A stretch of 64,000 nucleotides of DNA from Adiantum capillus-veneris. Lineage: Eukaryota; Streptophyta; Polypodiopsida; Polypodiales; Pteridaceae. The notes under the pieces were generated by a model, which was not told the DNA's origin, did not search any database, and saw only the letters and a list, made by a program, of their open reading frames with translations. Made by a program: the position numbers and the translations under genes. This document shows, piece after piece, positions 12,303 to 22,597 of this stretch (position 1 is its first letter; every line of letters starts with the position of its first letter). The stretch lies in NCBI GenBank assembly GCA_014529385.2, contig CM043966.1, positions 105,792,087 to 105,856,086 on the forward strand, read 5' to 3'.

Positions 12303-12689
12303 ATCTAACCCAATGTTTGGATACAAAAGAAATTGAAGTACAATAAATACTAAATTGTAAAAATACTAAACCTAAATCCCAAAAAACAGACTTAATCGCC
12401 ATCATCATCGTGGATGGCCGAGGATGCGCGGCAGCAGAGAGCGTAGTGGTAAAAAGTATTGCAGCAGCCAAGGAAGAGCTACTTCAATGACCACCTCTAA
12501 TAATAAGGATGTTTACTTATAGAATGACACATTTGATTGGATTCAATAAACATGCGGGGCAGTTTTCGTCACAAACTGACAGTGGATAATTTACCAGTAT
12601 TTGTTGTAGCACAGGGGCTCAAATTCTTCAGAAGTGACTGGATGAAAGTTTGGGAGCATTGTGTTGCTCATCGAGGCCCTGATGAAAAA
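12303..12689. other. Copy-1-specific block replacing sequence present in copy 2
   Basis: This ~390 bp has no counterpart in copy 2, where about 680 different bases (21922-22597) sit between the same flanks. It contains a GC-richer piece (12405-12480) and no frame I recognise. See findings. Confidence 0.75.
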
Positions 12690-14994
12690 ATCACAAGGTC
12701 CAACACCAAATGAAAACAATCAAAGTGTGCAAGAACGGTTAAGAAAATCACAAAGTCGCAAGCTTTGGCAACTCAGATTTGGGTTCCAAAGAAGTTGATT
12801 CAAGCACAACGAGATCAAGAGTTTATTTGGATTTCAAAACGGTTAAAGTATCAACTCCCAAATTTTGAATCCCATCCCCAACCAAGCATACAAGGGCTGA
12901 AGCACAAACCGTTGTTGACACAAAGACAAGGTGGATCCCAAAGAAGTCTCTTCAAACACAAATGAAGGAGGGACAAGTAAGGGTTCCCAAACTAGCAACA
13001 TCAACAAAATTGCCAGTAATCACAAAAGAAGTGGGTCCCAAAGAAAGCAATAAAACTATTGTCACTCCACCGCCGCTTGAATTCTTTCAATTCCTAATAC
13101 GATTATAGTACATTTAAAAGAGAGCAGGTCCCTCACTTCACCTGCATGCTACCAAGGCTTACGGATCAGGAGATAAAGTGAATGCTCAAAAAAATCTCGG
13201 AATCAAAATGATCAAAGGCAACCAAAGATGAAGTGAAAATATCTCTACAACCTTCAATTCAAAGATCATAACATTTCATAGAATAGGAAGCCTCACTAGT
13301 AATGCCAATAAGAAAATTGCTTATAACCAAATTTGCACAACATAAAATTTTTCCATGCATTGATTGTGTATGCATAATAGGGCTACATTCCAAGTCCTAC
13401 ATTGGCATAATTTTTAATTGCCCAAGCATAGCACGTACCCTTGGCCATACCCTGTGGTCTAGGAGGACTCCCAATAAGAGGGGGGGGGGAGGCATTCTAA
13501 ATGCGGACCTAATATTATGAATATTAGAGGGAAATGTTTTGTGAATTGTATTGAATTTTGGCATTTGATTGTGATGATTTTTTGACAAAATTCAAAGTAT
13601 ATGCCCTCATAATAGCATACAGGATGAGTACGGGGACAAAAGCCATATATGAGCCCTTAGGGATATGTGTACAGTGTACATAGCATTTAGAATTTTGTTA
13701 AAATAATTTTGCTTTGTTGAGTTAATTTTTTGTTTTATTTAGTTATTTTTTGATATTTCATTATATATACATATATATATGTTTTTAAAAAAGAAAAAAA
13801 TCATAATCCAGATGAAGAAAAGACTGGAGAGATGCTTGAGCAGTACACAAAGAAGAAGGTACAGGAAAAATGACAAAACTTCACAAGAGATGTCTCGAAA
13901 GACATATGCACAAGGCCAGAATGTCAGAGGTAAGAACAGAATGCTGAACATTCTTCAACGACATTATGAGGCCAAAAATGATTGAGAATGGTCCTAAAAC
14001 TCCAAGATGGCATACAAGGACAAAGAAAGTTGGTGAGGCGACTAAATGAAAGCACCCATCAAGTGTAAAGTTTCCTATTAAACACTTCATGGGACTACAA
14101 GGCCTTATACAAGAAGTAGATCTTTTTACTATAAATCTTCTATCTTTTATGTGACTTAATGAAGCCTAATGTAAACAAAACGAACTAAGAGTAATGAAAA
14201 AAAAAGGAGGCAAAAATGATAGTTCATTCATCTATCACAATAGATGGATGCAAGAGCAACCAGGGGTAAAGCCAAATCTTAATCATCATCATTGGTTCTA
14301 CATGTGATTGGTAGCCAGAAGGTGCCAGAGATTCCCATCAATCATTTTTGAGACTGAAACCCAAAAAGCTAGCTTGTAAAGCCAGATACAAGTCCCCAAA
14401 TCAAGTCAAACTTTGTCAGTTGTCTATGAACACAGAATACAAGCTAGGGTAATATTATTAAAAAAAAAAAGGATAAAGGTTTAACCCCTAGCCAATGATG
14501 CAATTTTTCAAATCTGAAGCCATGATAGCCATCTACATACCTTGCACATCATGTATATGAGCTTTGGGGACAAATGGACAATGATAGCTCATAGATGGTC
14601 ATCTATCGTGAATAGTTACTAACTTCGGGAAATAACTGGGGTTTGTCAGGCTTGAATTAAGTCATGTATCAAGTAGAAGCAATATAATGATTTACACAGC
14701 ACACAAAAGCTAACAATTACAAATGCGACTTTGATCACCTTGATGCAGGAACAAAGAAGTCCCCAATGAAGAACATCAAACACAAAAGGTAGACAATTGA
14801 AGACTCAAAGCATTAAGTCGTTCCTAAAGTGATAGTAAGGCCAAAAAGCACAGGACATCAAAAGACATTCTAGTAAGGAATGTACAGAAGCATCCAAAGG
14901 ACAATGTACAAGCAGTGGAGCAAACAAAAGCAAAAAGAACAACAAAGACCACATTGAAATTAATAATCAAGTCATGTCAGGGACAAAGTGAATT
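12690..14994 (+). other. 3' noncoding tail of element B, copy 1
   Basis: About 2.3 kb without a convincing gene. It contains short Ser/Lys/Gln-rich frames around 12765-12965, a G-run at 13484-13491, AT-rich tracts around 13680-13800, and a stretch from 14220 on with no long frame. It ends in the polypurine tract before 15008. Copy 2 equivalent: 22598-24914. Confidence 0.6.
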
Positions 14995-15007
14995 CAGAGG
15001 GGGGGAG
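14995..15007 (+). other. Polypurine tract, element B copy 1
   Basis: CAGAGGGGGGGAG lies immediately before TGTTGACCC, the position and composition expected of an LTR-retrotransposon plus-strand primer. Copy 2 has the same at about 24916-24928. Confidence 0.8.
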
Positions 15008-16835
15008 TGTTGACCCACGGGTCAATAGTACGACATAACTCAATTTTTGTGCCAAGTCTTATTTTTTGAGAGTTATGAAATGATGAAGATTATGGTTTAA
15101 AAAATCATTTGTAACGAGTAGTTATTCTAGGTGCAGAAGCCGGGGTGCAATGGCACTTCCAGATTGTAAATACAAATTTATTTGACCCTTTGAACTCTAT
15201 TTTTGGTTTAACCTATGGTCGCCTTAGTATATAAGTTACCTAGGTCATTTTGTAAAGAGAACTTTATCATAATAAAAGTTTTGAGCCGTCGTTGACTATG
15301 TGTGAGAGAGAAAGAGAGAGAGCGTGAGCTTCATCCTAGCGCTACTTCTTGCTTGCTCATTGCATTGGATATTTGAGTGCACCATTGTGATAGGCTTAGA
15401 GAGATCTAGGCATCACCGCCAAGAATTCCACGTGAGACGGAGCATGCACATTAACGCATCTATGAGCTATTTATGGGCGTAAGCGTATCAAACAATGTTT
15501 GTTTTCTACGTGCCGGTAGTCATTAGAATTGTGGCGACATAAGCTACGCATAGGTACTCATAGATTTCAGTTTTGGGCACTTTCAAAATGTTGCTCTGTC
15601 TTCATACGCATTTTTTATAGATGGGTCTAGAGTGAGGGTTTTGAGTAGAGGCTTTGGGACAGGTGTATTCTAGTGAGGGGATGGTGTTCCTTAAGTTTCA
15701 TACGATTTTGGTATGATTTGGTGAGTTTCCTTCTGTTTGTGTGTATGTGGGTTGGGTGGTGTGGTTGAGAGCAGTGAGATTGCCGATTGTGGTCTAGTTG
15801 GCCTTCCAGAATGTTGTATGTGTGGAATGATCTCAGCTTGACAAGCTAAAGAAATTGCCTCCGTGCGCCTATCGCGTCATCTTTGTCCTTGATTGGCATT
15901 GTGTTGATCTAGGTAGTGTTGCCACCTATAAAGTACATGCAACACTACCTAGATCAACATAATGTCAATCGAGGACATGTATGACATGATAGGCGCACAT
16001 AGGCATTCCTTTTAGCTTGTCACGCTGAGCTCATCCCACACATACAACACGGCCAACTAAACCACAATCAAGAATGTCGCTTCTCTCAACTACACCACCC
16101 AACCCACATCCACACATGGACGGAAACTCACCATACCATACCAGAATAGTACAAAACATAAGGAACACTATCCCCTCAATAGGATACACATGTCCCAAAG
16201 CCTCAACAGTCAAAACCCTCACTCTATACCCATCAAGAAAACGTGTATGAAGACAAAGCAACATTTTGAAAGTGCTCGAAACTGAATTCTATGAGTACCT
16301 ATGCGTAGCTTATGTCGTCATGATTCTAATGACTACTTGCACACAGAAACCAGACATCGTTTGATACACTTAAGACCACAAAAATCTCATAGATGCGTTA
16401 GCGTGCGTACTCCGTCTCACGTGGAATGCTTGGCATTAATTCATAGCTCTCTCCGAGCCTATCACGATGGTGCAGCCGAATCTCCAATGCAATGAGCGAG
16501 TAGGAAGTGGCAGTGTCAGGATGAATCTCACACTCGCTCTCTTCTCTCTCACACACAGTTGATGGCAGCTCAAAAGTCTAATTATGAAAAAAGTTCTCCT
16601 TACAAAATGACCTAGGTACCTTATACACTAAGGCTACCAAAAATAGAGTTCAAAGGGTCAAATGGCTTTGTATTTACAATCTGGAAGTGCGATTGCACCC
16701 TGCCTTCTGCAACTATAATAACTACTCATTACAAATGATGATTTGAACCATAATCTACATCATTTCATAACTCTTTAAAAATAAGACTTTGATACAAAAA
16801 TTGAGTTATGCCAATTGTTGACCCGTGGGTCAACA
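15008..16835. repeat. 1.83-kb inverted repeat (two head-to-head LTR-like arms), copy 1
   Basis: The left arm (15008-15921) is matched in reverse by the right arm (15940-16835) around an 18-bp centre. The outer ends are TGTTGACCCACGGGTCAA and its reverse form. The left arm looks like a 3' LTR of element B: preceded by a polypurine tract, with TATATAAG at 15228 and AATAAA at 15271. The arms differ at perhaps 10-15% of positions by eye, so they are not a recent hairpin copy. Alternatives are a fold-back transposon, or an LTR followed by a reversed LTR from an opposite insertion. The small ORF 16031-16264 on the minus strand is a shadow. Confidence 0.85.
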
Positions 16836-17258
16836 ACAGCTTGATCCATGAAGGATTCCACTGCCAAAAACATTAGTGTTCTTTATGGTGCTAAGAAAAA
16901 TTTTGTTTTCAAGGATAAAAATGCTTCTCCAAGGGGGGAGTAATGTCAGGCCAAGGGCCAAGAGATCTGAACGACTTTGTACCTCAAGGAACCAAGGGCA
17001 AGGCATAAGGTTACGGGGTCCTACTTGAAAGGGCCAAGGGCTATAAGTAGGGAGGTTGGGAGGAGATCATTATGCTTGTCCACCCCTAGGTATTACACTA
17101 ATGTCACCCAAGGGGAAGGGGTCTGAATATCTCTTTACGGCTAGGAGCCGAGGGCAAGGCATAAGGTTAAGGGGTCATACTTGATAGGGCCAAGGGCTAT
17201 AAGTAGGGAGATTCGGAGGAGATCATTATGATTGTCGACCCCTAGGTCTCCATACCTA
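16836..17258 (+). mobile_element. 3' end of another LTR element (C), copy 1
   Basis: After the inverted repeat comes an AT-rich coding-like tail, then a purine run AAGGGGGGAG (16931-16940) and TGTCAGGCCAAGG (from 16944). This has the look of a polypurine tract and LTR start. A ~137-bp unit with GGGCTATAAGTAGGGAG (possible TATA) is present twice in tandem (about 16960-17090 and 17100-17230). Copy 2 equivalent is 26040-26459. Confidence 0.6.
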
Positions 17259-17383
17259 GGGGTGGACAAGCATAATGATCTCCTCCCAACCTCCGTTCTG
17301 ATAGCCCTTGGCCCTTTCAAGTAGGACCCCTTAACCTTATGTTGTCCCTCATATCCTAGCCATACTTAACCTTTCATACCCCT

Positions 17384-17671
17384 TTAATTGGCCCTTGGCC
17401 TACATATTCCAGCAATTCCCCAATGGGTGATGCATCTGTCATAATTCTCCACAGAAAACTTTGTGCTTTTAAGCACAATACACATTCCAAATGAGTTGAA
17501 TCCTCTGTATCCACCATGGTTTACTATTGGGGAATCCCCGAATCCAGTTACATCTAACATGAACTGCGAGGTAAAAGCATGTGGTAAAAGACCCGAGTAG
17601 GTGATGTCTACCAATTGGTTGAAGAATTCCCAATCTCTAAATCTTTGAGTAGTATTCTGATTGCAGGGCAT
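17384..17671 (-). CDS. Unknown 95-residue open frame in spacer
   Basis: Open from MPCNQNTTQ to a TAG. Composition looks protein-like, with few rare residues and balanced hydrophobics ('FMLDVTGFGDSPIV', 'GGYRGFNSFGMC', 'CITHWGIAGIC'), and there are no simple repeats. I do not recognise it. It could be an exon fragment of a captured gene or a chance frame. No clear promoter or splice sites are visible. It is the only non-transposon-looking frame between the duplicated blocks. Confidence 0.25.
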   Translation of the reverse strand: MPCNQNTTQRFRDWEFFNQLVDITYSGLLPHAFTSQFMLDVTGFGDSPIVNHGGYRGFNSFGMCIVLKSTKFSVENYDRCITHWGIAGICRPRAN

Positions 17672-17841
17672 CTAAATGTTGAACACACAGGAGGAGACCC
17701 CATGCCACCCTAAGACCATTGCCCAACCAGAAGATACTCCTGGCAACCAAAAAGGCAATCAACTGGCTGTTGAAGTCCACAACTTGTTCAATTAAAATTA
17801 CCCCTCTTTTGAAATTTGATATGTTTTATTCAAGTCATGAT

Positions 17842-17907
17842 AAAAAATAAAGATGCTCATTTGGGCCACCCCATTTTGGGTGGCCCAAATGAGCATTTTT
17901 ATTTTTT
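17842..17907. repeat. Near-perfect 30-bp-stem hairpin
   Basis: Arms 17842-17871 and 17878-17907 pair with one mismatch around a 6-base loop. The core is CATTTGGGCCACCC / GGGTGGCCCAAATG, with A/T-rich ends (AAAAAATAAA / TTTATTTTTT-like). It could be a tiny MITE or a hairpin-forming site. It lies 126 bp before the start of duplication copy 2. Confidence 0.9.
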
Positions 17908-18577
17908 AAAAGCCGTATAGCAACAATATGAGCAATCATTAATGTGATAATAATCGTGGATATATTTATGCGTTTATTATCACGTATATTGCTGACAAAA
18001 ACGGCTATCGTGTCCTTTGTTGTGGCTATTATCATCACCTAGGTCACAAGGAACACAAAAATGGTATATTGTACCATGTCTCTCTTGATGGGAGAACCTA
18101 TCATACAAAAGCCTATTGGAGGGGGGACCGGCTCCACATAAATCTAGTCCTCAACTACTGTCAAGTTCTCTAAACTCTCTCTCTTGCAAAAGTATTGTTC
18201 ATTCCAAGTTAATTAAGTACTATGATTATGTTGCTACCCTCAATTAAGCTCACCCTCTATGTTCTCAAAGTAGTCTCACAAGAATGCTCTCTTTAATTCT
18301 CGTATTTTCTCTATTCTCAAAGTTCATAGGTGATTTCCATTACATTTATATGTGCTTAGAGCAATACCCAGAGGTGACGGATTACAAGCTCTAATATGTC
18401 TATACATACGTCAATGGAAATCTATAGTTGTTGACAAGTATGGATGAGAATACAAAGCTATAGAAAGCACAAATCCACAGACTGCATTAGAAACAGGTGG
18501 ATGTTTGGTCAATAAATGACCACAAATACCCCCACAAAACACGAGAATTCCTATGAGAATTCCAAAAAGGGATCCAC

Positions 18578-19408
18578 GTGGATTCCCCTTCTAGAGCAAT
18601 AACTAGAGATGAAATGATCACAGAGATGGTAGACATGCCTCCTCAAGTGAGTCTCCCTAAAAGACCAACCTCCAAGAGAATGACCATTCCCTTTGAAGAA
18701 GAACCTAGCCATAGTAGAAGGCCTAAAGCGAGAGAAGGATTGGGAGAGTCTACGGTTAGACTTGTAGACCATCGACGAGCTAGACCATTCCAGATCCAAA
18801 AATGGAAAAACGGGAAATACTATGAAGGTAAAGATCTGAGAGATCACAAAGCGGCCTTTAGAAGAGTAATTAGAGCAGAGGAAGATTTAGATTTTGCGAC
18901 ACAATTTGCGGGATTCGGATTGACTCTTGAAGATGATCTAGCTACATGGTTCGACTCAGTGGAAAGACGCGATTTTGAGACTTTAGACGAGCTGTTTGAA
19001 GAAATCATTGAATAATTCTTGTAGAAAGGCATAGCTCACAACATGCCTTTTTTGCAGAAAGGCATAGCTCACAACATGGTGTCACAAATTCATAGATTCA
19101 AACAAAAAGAGGGTGAATCAGTACGCAAGGCAACACTACGGCTCAAGAGATATGTCAATCTCTGTCTGAGAGTGAAACTACCTATGCAAGCATGATTATT
19201 ACTGATCTTTGTCCAGGGAATGAGACATGCGGATCTTCAGAAGGATCTGCATATGATAAGGAGCTTGACGCTAAACAAATTGGTCAAAGAAGCTCTTTAT
19301 CTGGTGGATAACTATGAGGAATATAAAGAAAAATATTGTCAGAGTCAAGAGGATGGCTTATCCTCTCAGCACAGTGATTCACAAATATTGTCAGGGTCAA
19401 GAGGTTAA
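18578..19408 (+). pseudogene. Element B gag, copy 2
   Basis: Same Gag as 8882-9924. The N-terminal frame is intact through 'GLGESTVRLVDHRRARPF' where copy 1 has lost a base, so copy 2 preserves the older state there. It then has stops at about 19013 and 19196 that are sense codons in copy 1, plus the 50-bp deletion near 19385. Neither copy can make a full Gag. Confidence 0.75.
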
Positions 19409-20916
19409 CTCCTCTTCCAAGTTTTGATTCAAGGGAGCCTATAAAGTGGTGCAAAATTGAGAGGAAATGGACAAACCATACAAGGAAAGAGTGCTACTAT
19501 AGCATGGAATATGCTAGGGAGAGGATGTCCAGCTTGTTCCAGTAGCACCTACTCCACTTAGGTACATTATGGGGAATGTGTCAGGTCTAGTAGGAGTTTC
19601 AAGGTCATAGCCTGTCTTAGGACAATAACCTCTGCTACCAGATGCTAGTATACCTGTAGACATTAGATACATACCGATGATGGAAGCATCTAATAAACAA
19701 GAACTAGTACCAACTACAATGTATTATGACAACCAAAGCAGATACTACCCTTTAAAGTGATAGAAGATGAGAGAAACACATGGAGTGGTGAGGCCCGTAC
19801 AACCTCCACCTCTTGGGTTTTGACATGAAGAAAGAAGGTATGATATGGACGAAAGAACATTGCGGTTCATTGTGAATAGAGGCTTAGCTAGGTCAAAGCT
19901 TGGTTACAGCCAAGAGGAAATGCATGAAGAAGCTCCTCAACCAGAGATAGATTGTCACAAAAGCTGTGAAAACCACTTGGTCAAACAATGTTCTTAGACA
20001 GAGATCACTCAAGTAAATGCCTATTTCCTTCACTGTGGTGTCATTCACTTGGTCCTTGACCTGTCCAAAAAATCCAAATCAAGTCATAAGATCACAACAA
20101 ATTTCTCATGAATCATTCAGCTACCCAGTAGCTCAAAAAATGAAAACATCGTACCAGTTCAAGTAGTTGCGAGAGCAAAATCTCAAAAGGACGCTAATGA
20201 GAATCAGAGACAAAGAAAATGGAAACTGACGTGAGTCTAAAGATGGGTGAACCAAAGACCGATGCACCTAGTCAAAAAATCAAGAGCAAATGAAATAGTT
20301 GGAAAGCTAGAAAGGCTAGGATGAAAGCACGTAGGGAAGGAGAACAAAAGTCCCTAGGTGAGGAGCTTACCCAAGATAAGACAACATGAGAAGAGGGTTG
20401 CACCTTCTCTTACGCAGAACCATCAACGGAAAGTGAGCCTAAAAGTGCTAGTTCAGGAGGATCAGTGTTGGTTGAGAAGGTTAATGAGCCATCAAAACTA
20501 AGGATAGTACTGAATACCATGGATAACTCTTCCAAGGTATTTAACCTAATTATACCTGATGGTTGTAAATAAATAGATGGTCTTGACAAACTGTGGAAAC
20601 TAGTCAGAGAGGTCAATGAATCCAGTGAACTAAGCAGATAATTAAACCAGATGGGTGATGGAAGAGGAGTGTCTATTCCACCAATAGAGGCATTTGAGAC
20701 TGGATCTCAAATGAATCTAGATGTGCAATTGAATTAGGGATACAAAGGATCTGTACCGTCTATGGATAATCAACCCCATTTGCTAAGAACATTGCCATCC
20801 CATATGGGAGAGCACAAGGCCAAGTCGGATGTTATTTCAATCCCATCATAGAGACTATCTTCCAACAAGGTCATCAATTCGAAAGGGATAATATATATTC
20901 TATCTACCCCAGTCAC
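19409..20916 (+). pseudogene. Decayed gag-linker of element B, copy 2
   Basis: Near-identical to 9770-11295, with the same stops. No usable frame. Confidence 0.55.
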
Positions 20917-21554
20917 ATGTACGATAATGTTACTGAGTTTCTCAGAATAAGACCAAACATGTGGACTACTATGGGAAAATGCTTAGACAAATTCGGCGTA
21001 AAAAAACCAATGACTCAAATCGAGGAAGGGATCAAAGAGCTCGAAATGCCTCAGGTAAACACTAGGTTAGTGCCATTAAACAAGGTAGACGAGTACTATG
21101 AGGGAGAAGATGGAAACACCACTCTTCTTGTGGAATTACAAGGTGTAAAACCATGGAAATCCTTGAAAGTGGAGCTGGCATTGCTATCGCAACAAAAGAG
21201 ATTTGGCAAAAAATAGGAAAACCAGTAGTGAGGGCTACCGGGATGAAACTGCAGCTTGCAGATGGACACACAAAAAGACCCATAGGATTGCTAGAAAAAG
21301 TAGTTGTTACTTCTTGCGGCATTGGGTATGAGCATACCTTTGCTATTGTTGAATGTGGCAAGAAGAACAACTATGACATCATTATAGAAATACCATTGAT
21401 GAGGAAATTGAAAATGGTTCAAGATTGGGGATATGACCATATCTACCTCAGACATATGGAGACCATGACAAGGATGAACTCGAAGGAACCTAGTTACAAG
21501 GACGTGAACCGAACCCCTGTAGAAGAGTTTGATTTCGCTACAATAGCAGGATGA
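20917..21554 (+). pseudogene. Element B retropepsin-like domain, copy 2
   Basis: Frames 20917-21216 and 21153-21554 overlap by about 64 bp in different phases. The second contains 'ESGAGIAIATKEIW' and 'IIIEIPLMRKLKMVQDW'. The active-site Glu and the frame break before it are shared with copy 1, so they predate the duplication. The copy-1 extra A near 11595 is absent here. Confidence 0.75.
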
Positions 21555-21794
21555 GAACTTCCATCATGATTGGGTAAGCATAAAGAACTGTGGATGTGTG
21601 GAGCTTCACAATACAAAACCTTAAAGTGAGAGGAATGTATCCTAGAAAGGGAAATTGAAGATAAGGATTATATCCCAGGACCATTTCCTAAAGAATCATT
21701 AGAGCCACTAGAATGGGAACATATCTTGGCTACTCTAGATGTGTGTGCTATTCAAGACGGTCCAACAATGAAGTTTTGTGCTCGAGATGATTAT

Positions 21795-21955
21795 GATGTT
21801 GTTCTTTACTTTGCAGTGAGTGTGATCCAAGAAAATAAAGAGAACCACGCATCAATAGGTTCCCAAAATGATGTTGTTCTTTACTTTGCAGTGAGTGTGA
21901 TCCAGGAAAATAAAGAGAACCACACATCAATAGGTTCCCAAAATGAAGAGAAAAA
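21795..21955 (+). repeat. 75-bp in-frame tandem repeat, copy 2
   Basis: Two full units plus a partial one of the 25-residue 'VVLYFAVSVIQENKEN' repeat (21726-22010 frame). It is cleaner than in copy 1, where the array is truncated at 12302. Confidence 0.85.
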
Positions 21956-22597
21956 AAAGGACTATCACAAATCAAAAGACAAAGAAGAAGCAAATTCTAT
22001 GACTGCGTAGAATACTTGGACCTTCAAGAAGATGTTGATGATAGACATATGGATAATCCAATAGGTGACATAAATGACACTTTAGCTAATGCACGGTTTT
22101 ATGATTGTCCAGATCAAAGACCCAAGAACCAATGTCACAGCCACAAGAATAAAGTACATCAAAATTGGATTCCAAAATCCCAGATGGTGATGCCGCTACA
22201 ACAAGCATCCTCATACGTGGCTACTATCTAGGAGGAAAAGAATTAGCCAAGAAGAACACAACCATGTCAACGAGCTAACAACACTCTAATCAATTGGCTA
22301 GAAAATCCCTTCCAGAAATAGTAATCCAAGAGCAAACAGATAGTAACTTTCCATAACTAGTCAAACCACAAGGGAAAAGTTCCAGAATTCAACCTATTGA
22401 GGATAGTAGTGACAATGATGATTCTTATGACATCCCCTACCAAGAACATAGGTCATCACCCTCACTAAAATCTTCCTTAACAATCAAAGAAGGCCAAAAG
22501 AAAATAGCAACAAGTGAAGCCAAAAAGTTCAACAAATTTGGATACCAAAGAGCCAGCGTGACCAAAAACAGGTATGGATCAAGAAGATGACGATCTC
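21922..22597 (+). other. Copy-2-specific block
   Basis: Sequence between the 75-bp repeat and the shared 'GATGAAAAAATCACAAG' point that has no match in copy 1. It continues the element's reading flavour (22016-22231 is open: 'DLQEDVDDRHMDNPIGDIND'), so copy 2 probably carries the original element sequence and copy 1 the replacement. Confidence 0.65.

Larger units (their letters stand above)
8362..17258 (+). repeat. Segmental duplication, copy 1
   Basis: About 8.9 kb repeated in direct orientation at 18033-26459. The identical stretch begins inside element A's 3' LTR (CATCACCTAGGTCACAAGG at 8362 and 18033) and ends at 'GGTCTCCATACCTA' (17258 and 26459). The coordinate offset falls from 9671 to about 9621 (50-bp deletion in copy 2), rises to 9919 (a replaced block) and falls to about 9204 (loss of about 0.76 kb of the palindrome arm in copy 2). 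Most stretches differ only by scattered substitutions. Because the unit includes the tail of element A and its flank, the duplication postdates that insertion. Confidence 0.95.
17259..18032. other. Unique spacer between the two duplication copies
   Basis: 775 bp not present after copy 2. Its first ~80 bp are an inverted repeat of about 17020-17095 (GGTGGACAAGCATAATGATC). A 95-codon frame lies at 17384-17671 and a long-stem hairpin at 17842-17907. Further imperfect inverted sequence lies at about 17910-18008. Confidence 0.75.

Noticed and set aside
16031-16264. 77-residue minus-strand frame present in both duplication copies
   Set aside because: It lies in the LTR-like palindrome arm, with no family resemblance. 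Conservation is explained by the recent duplication.
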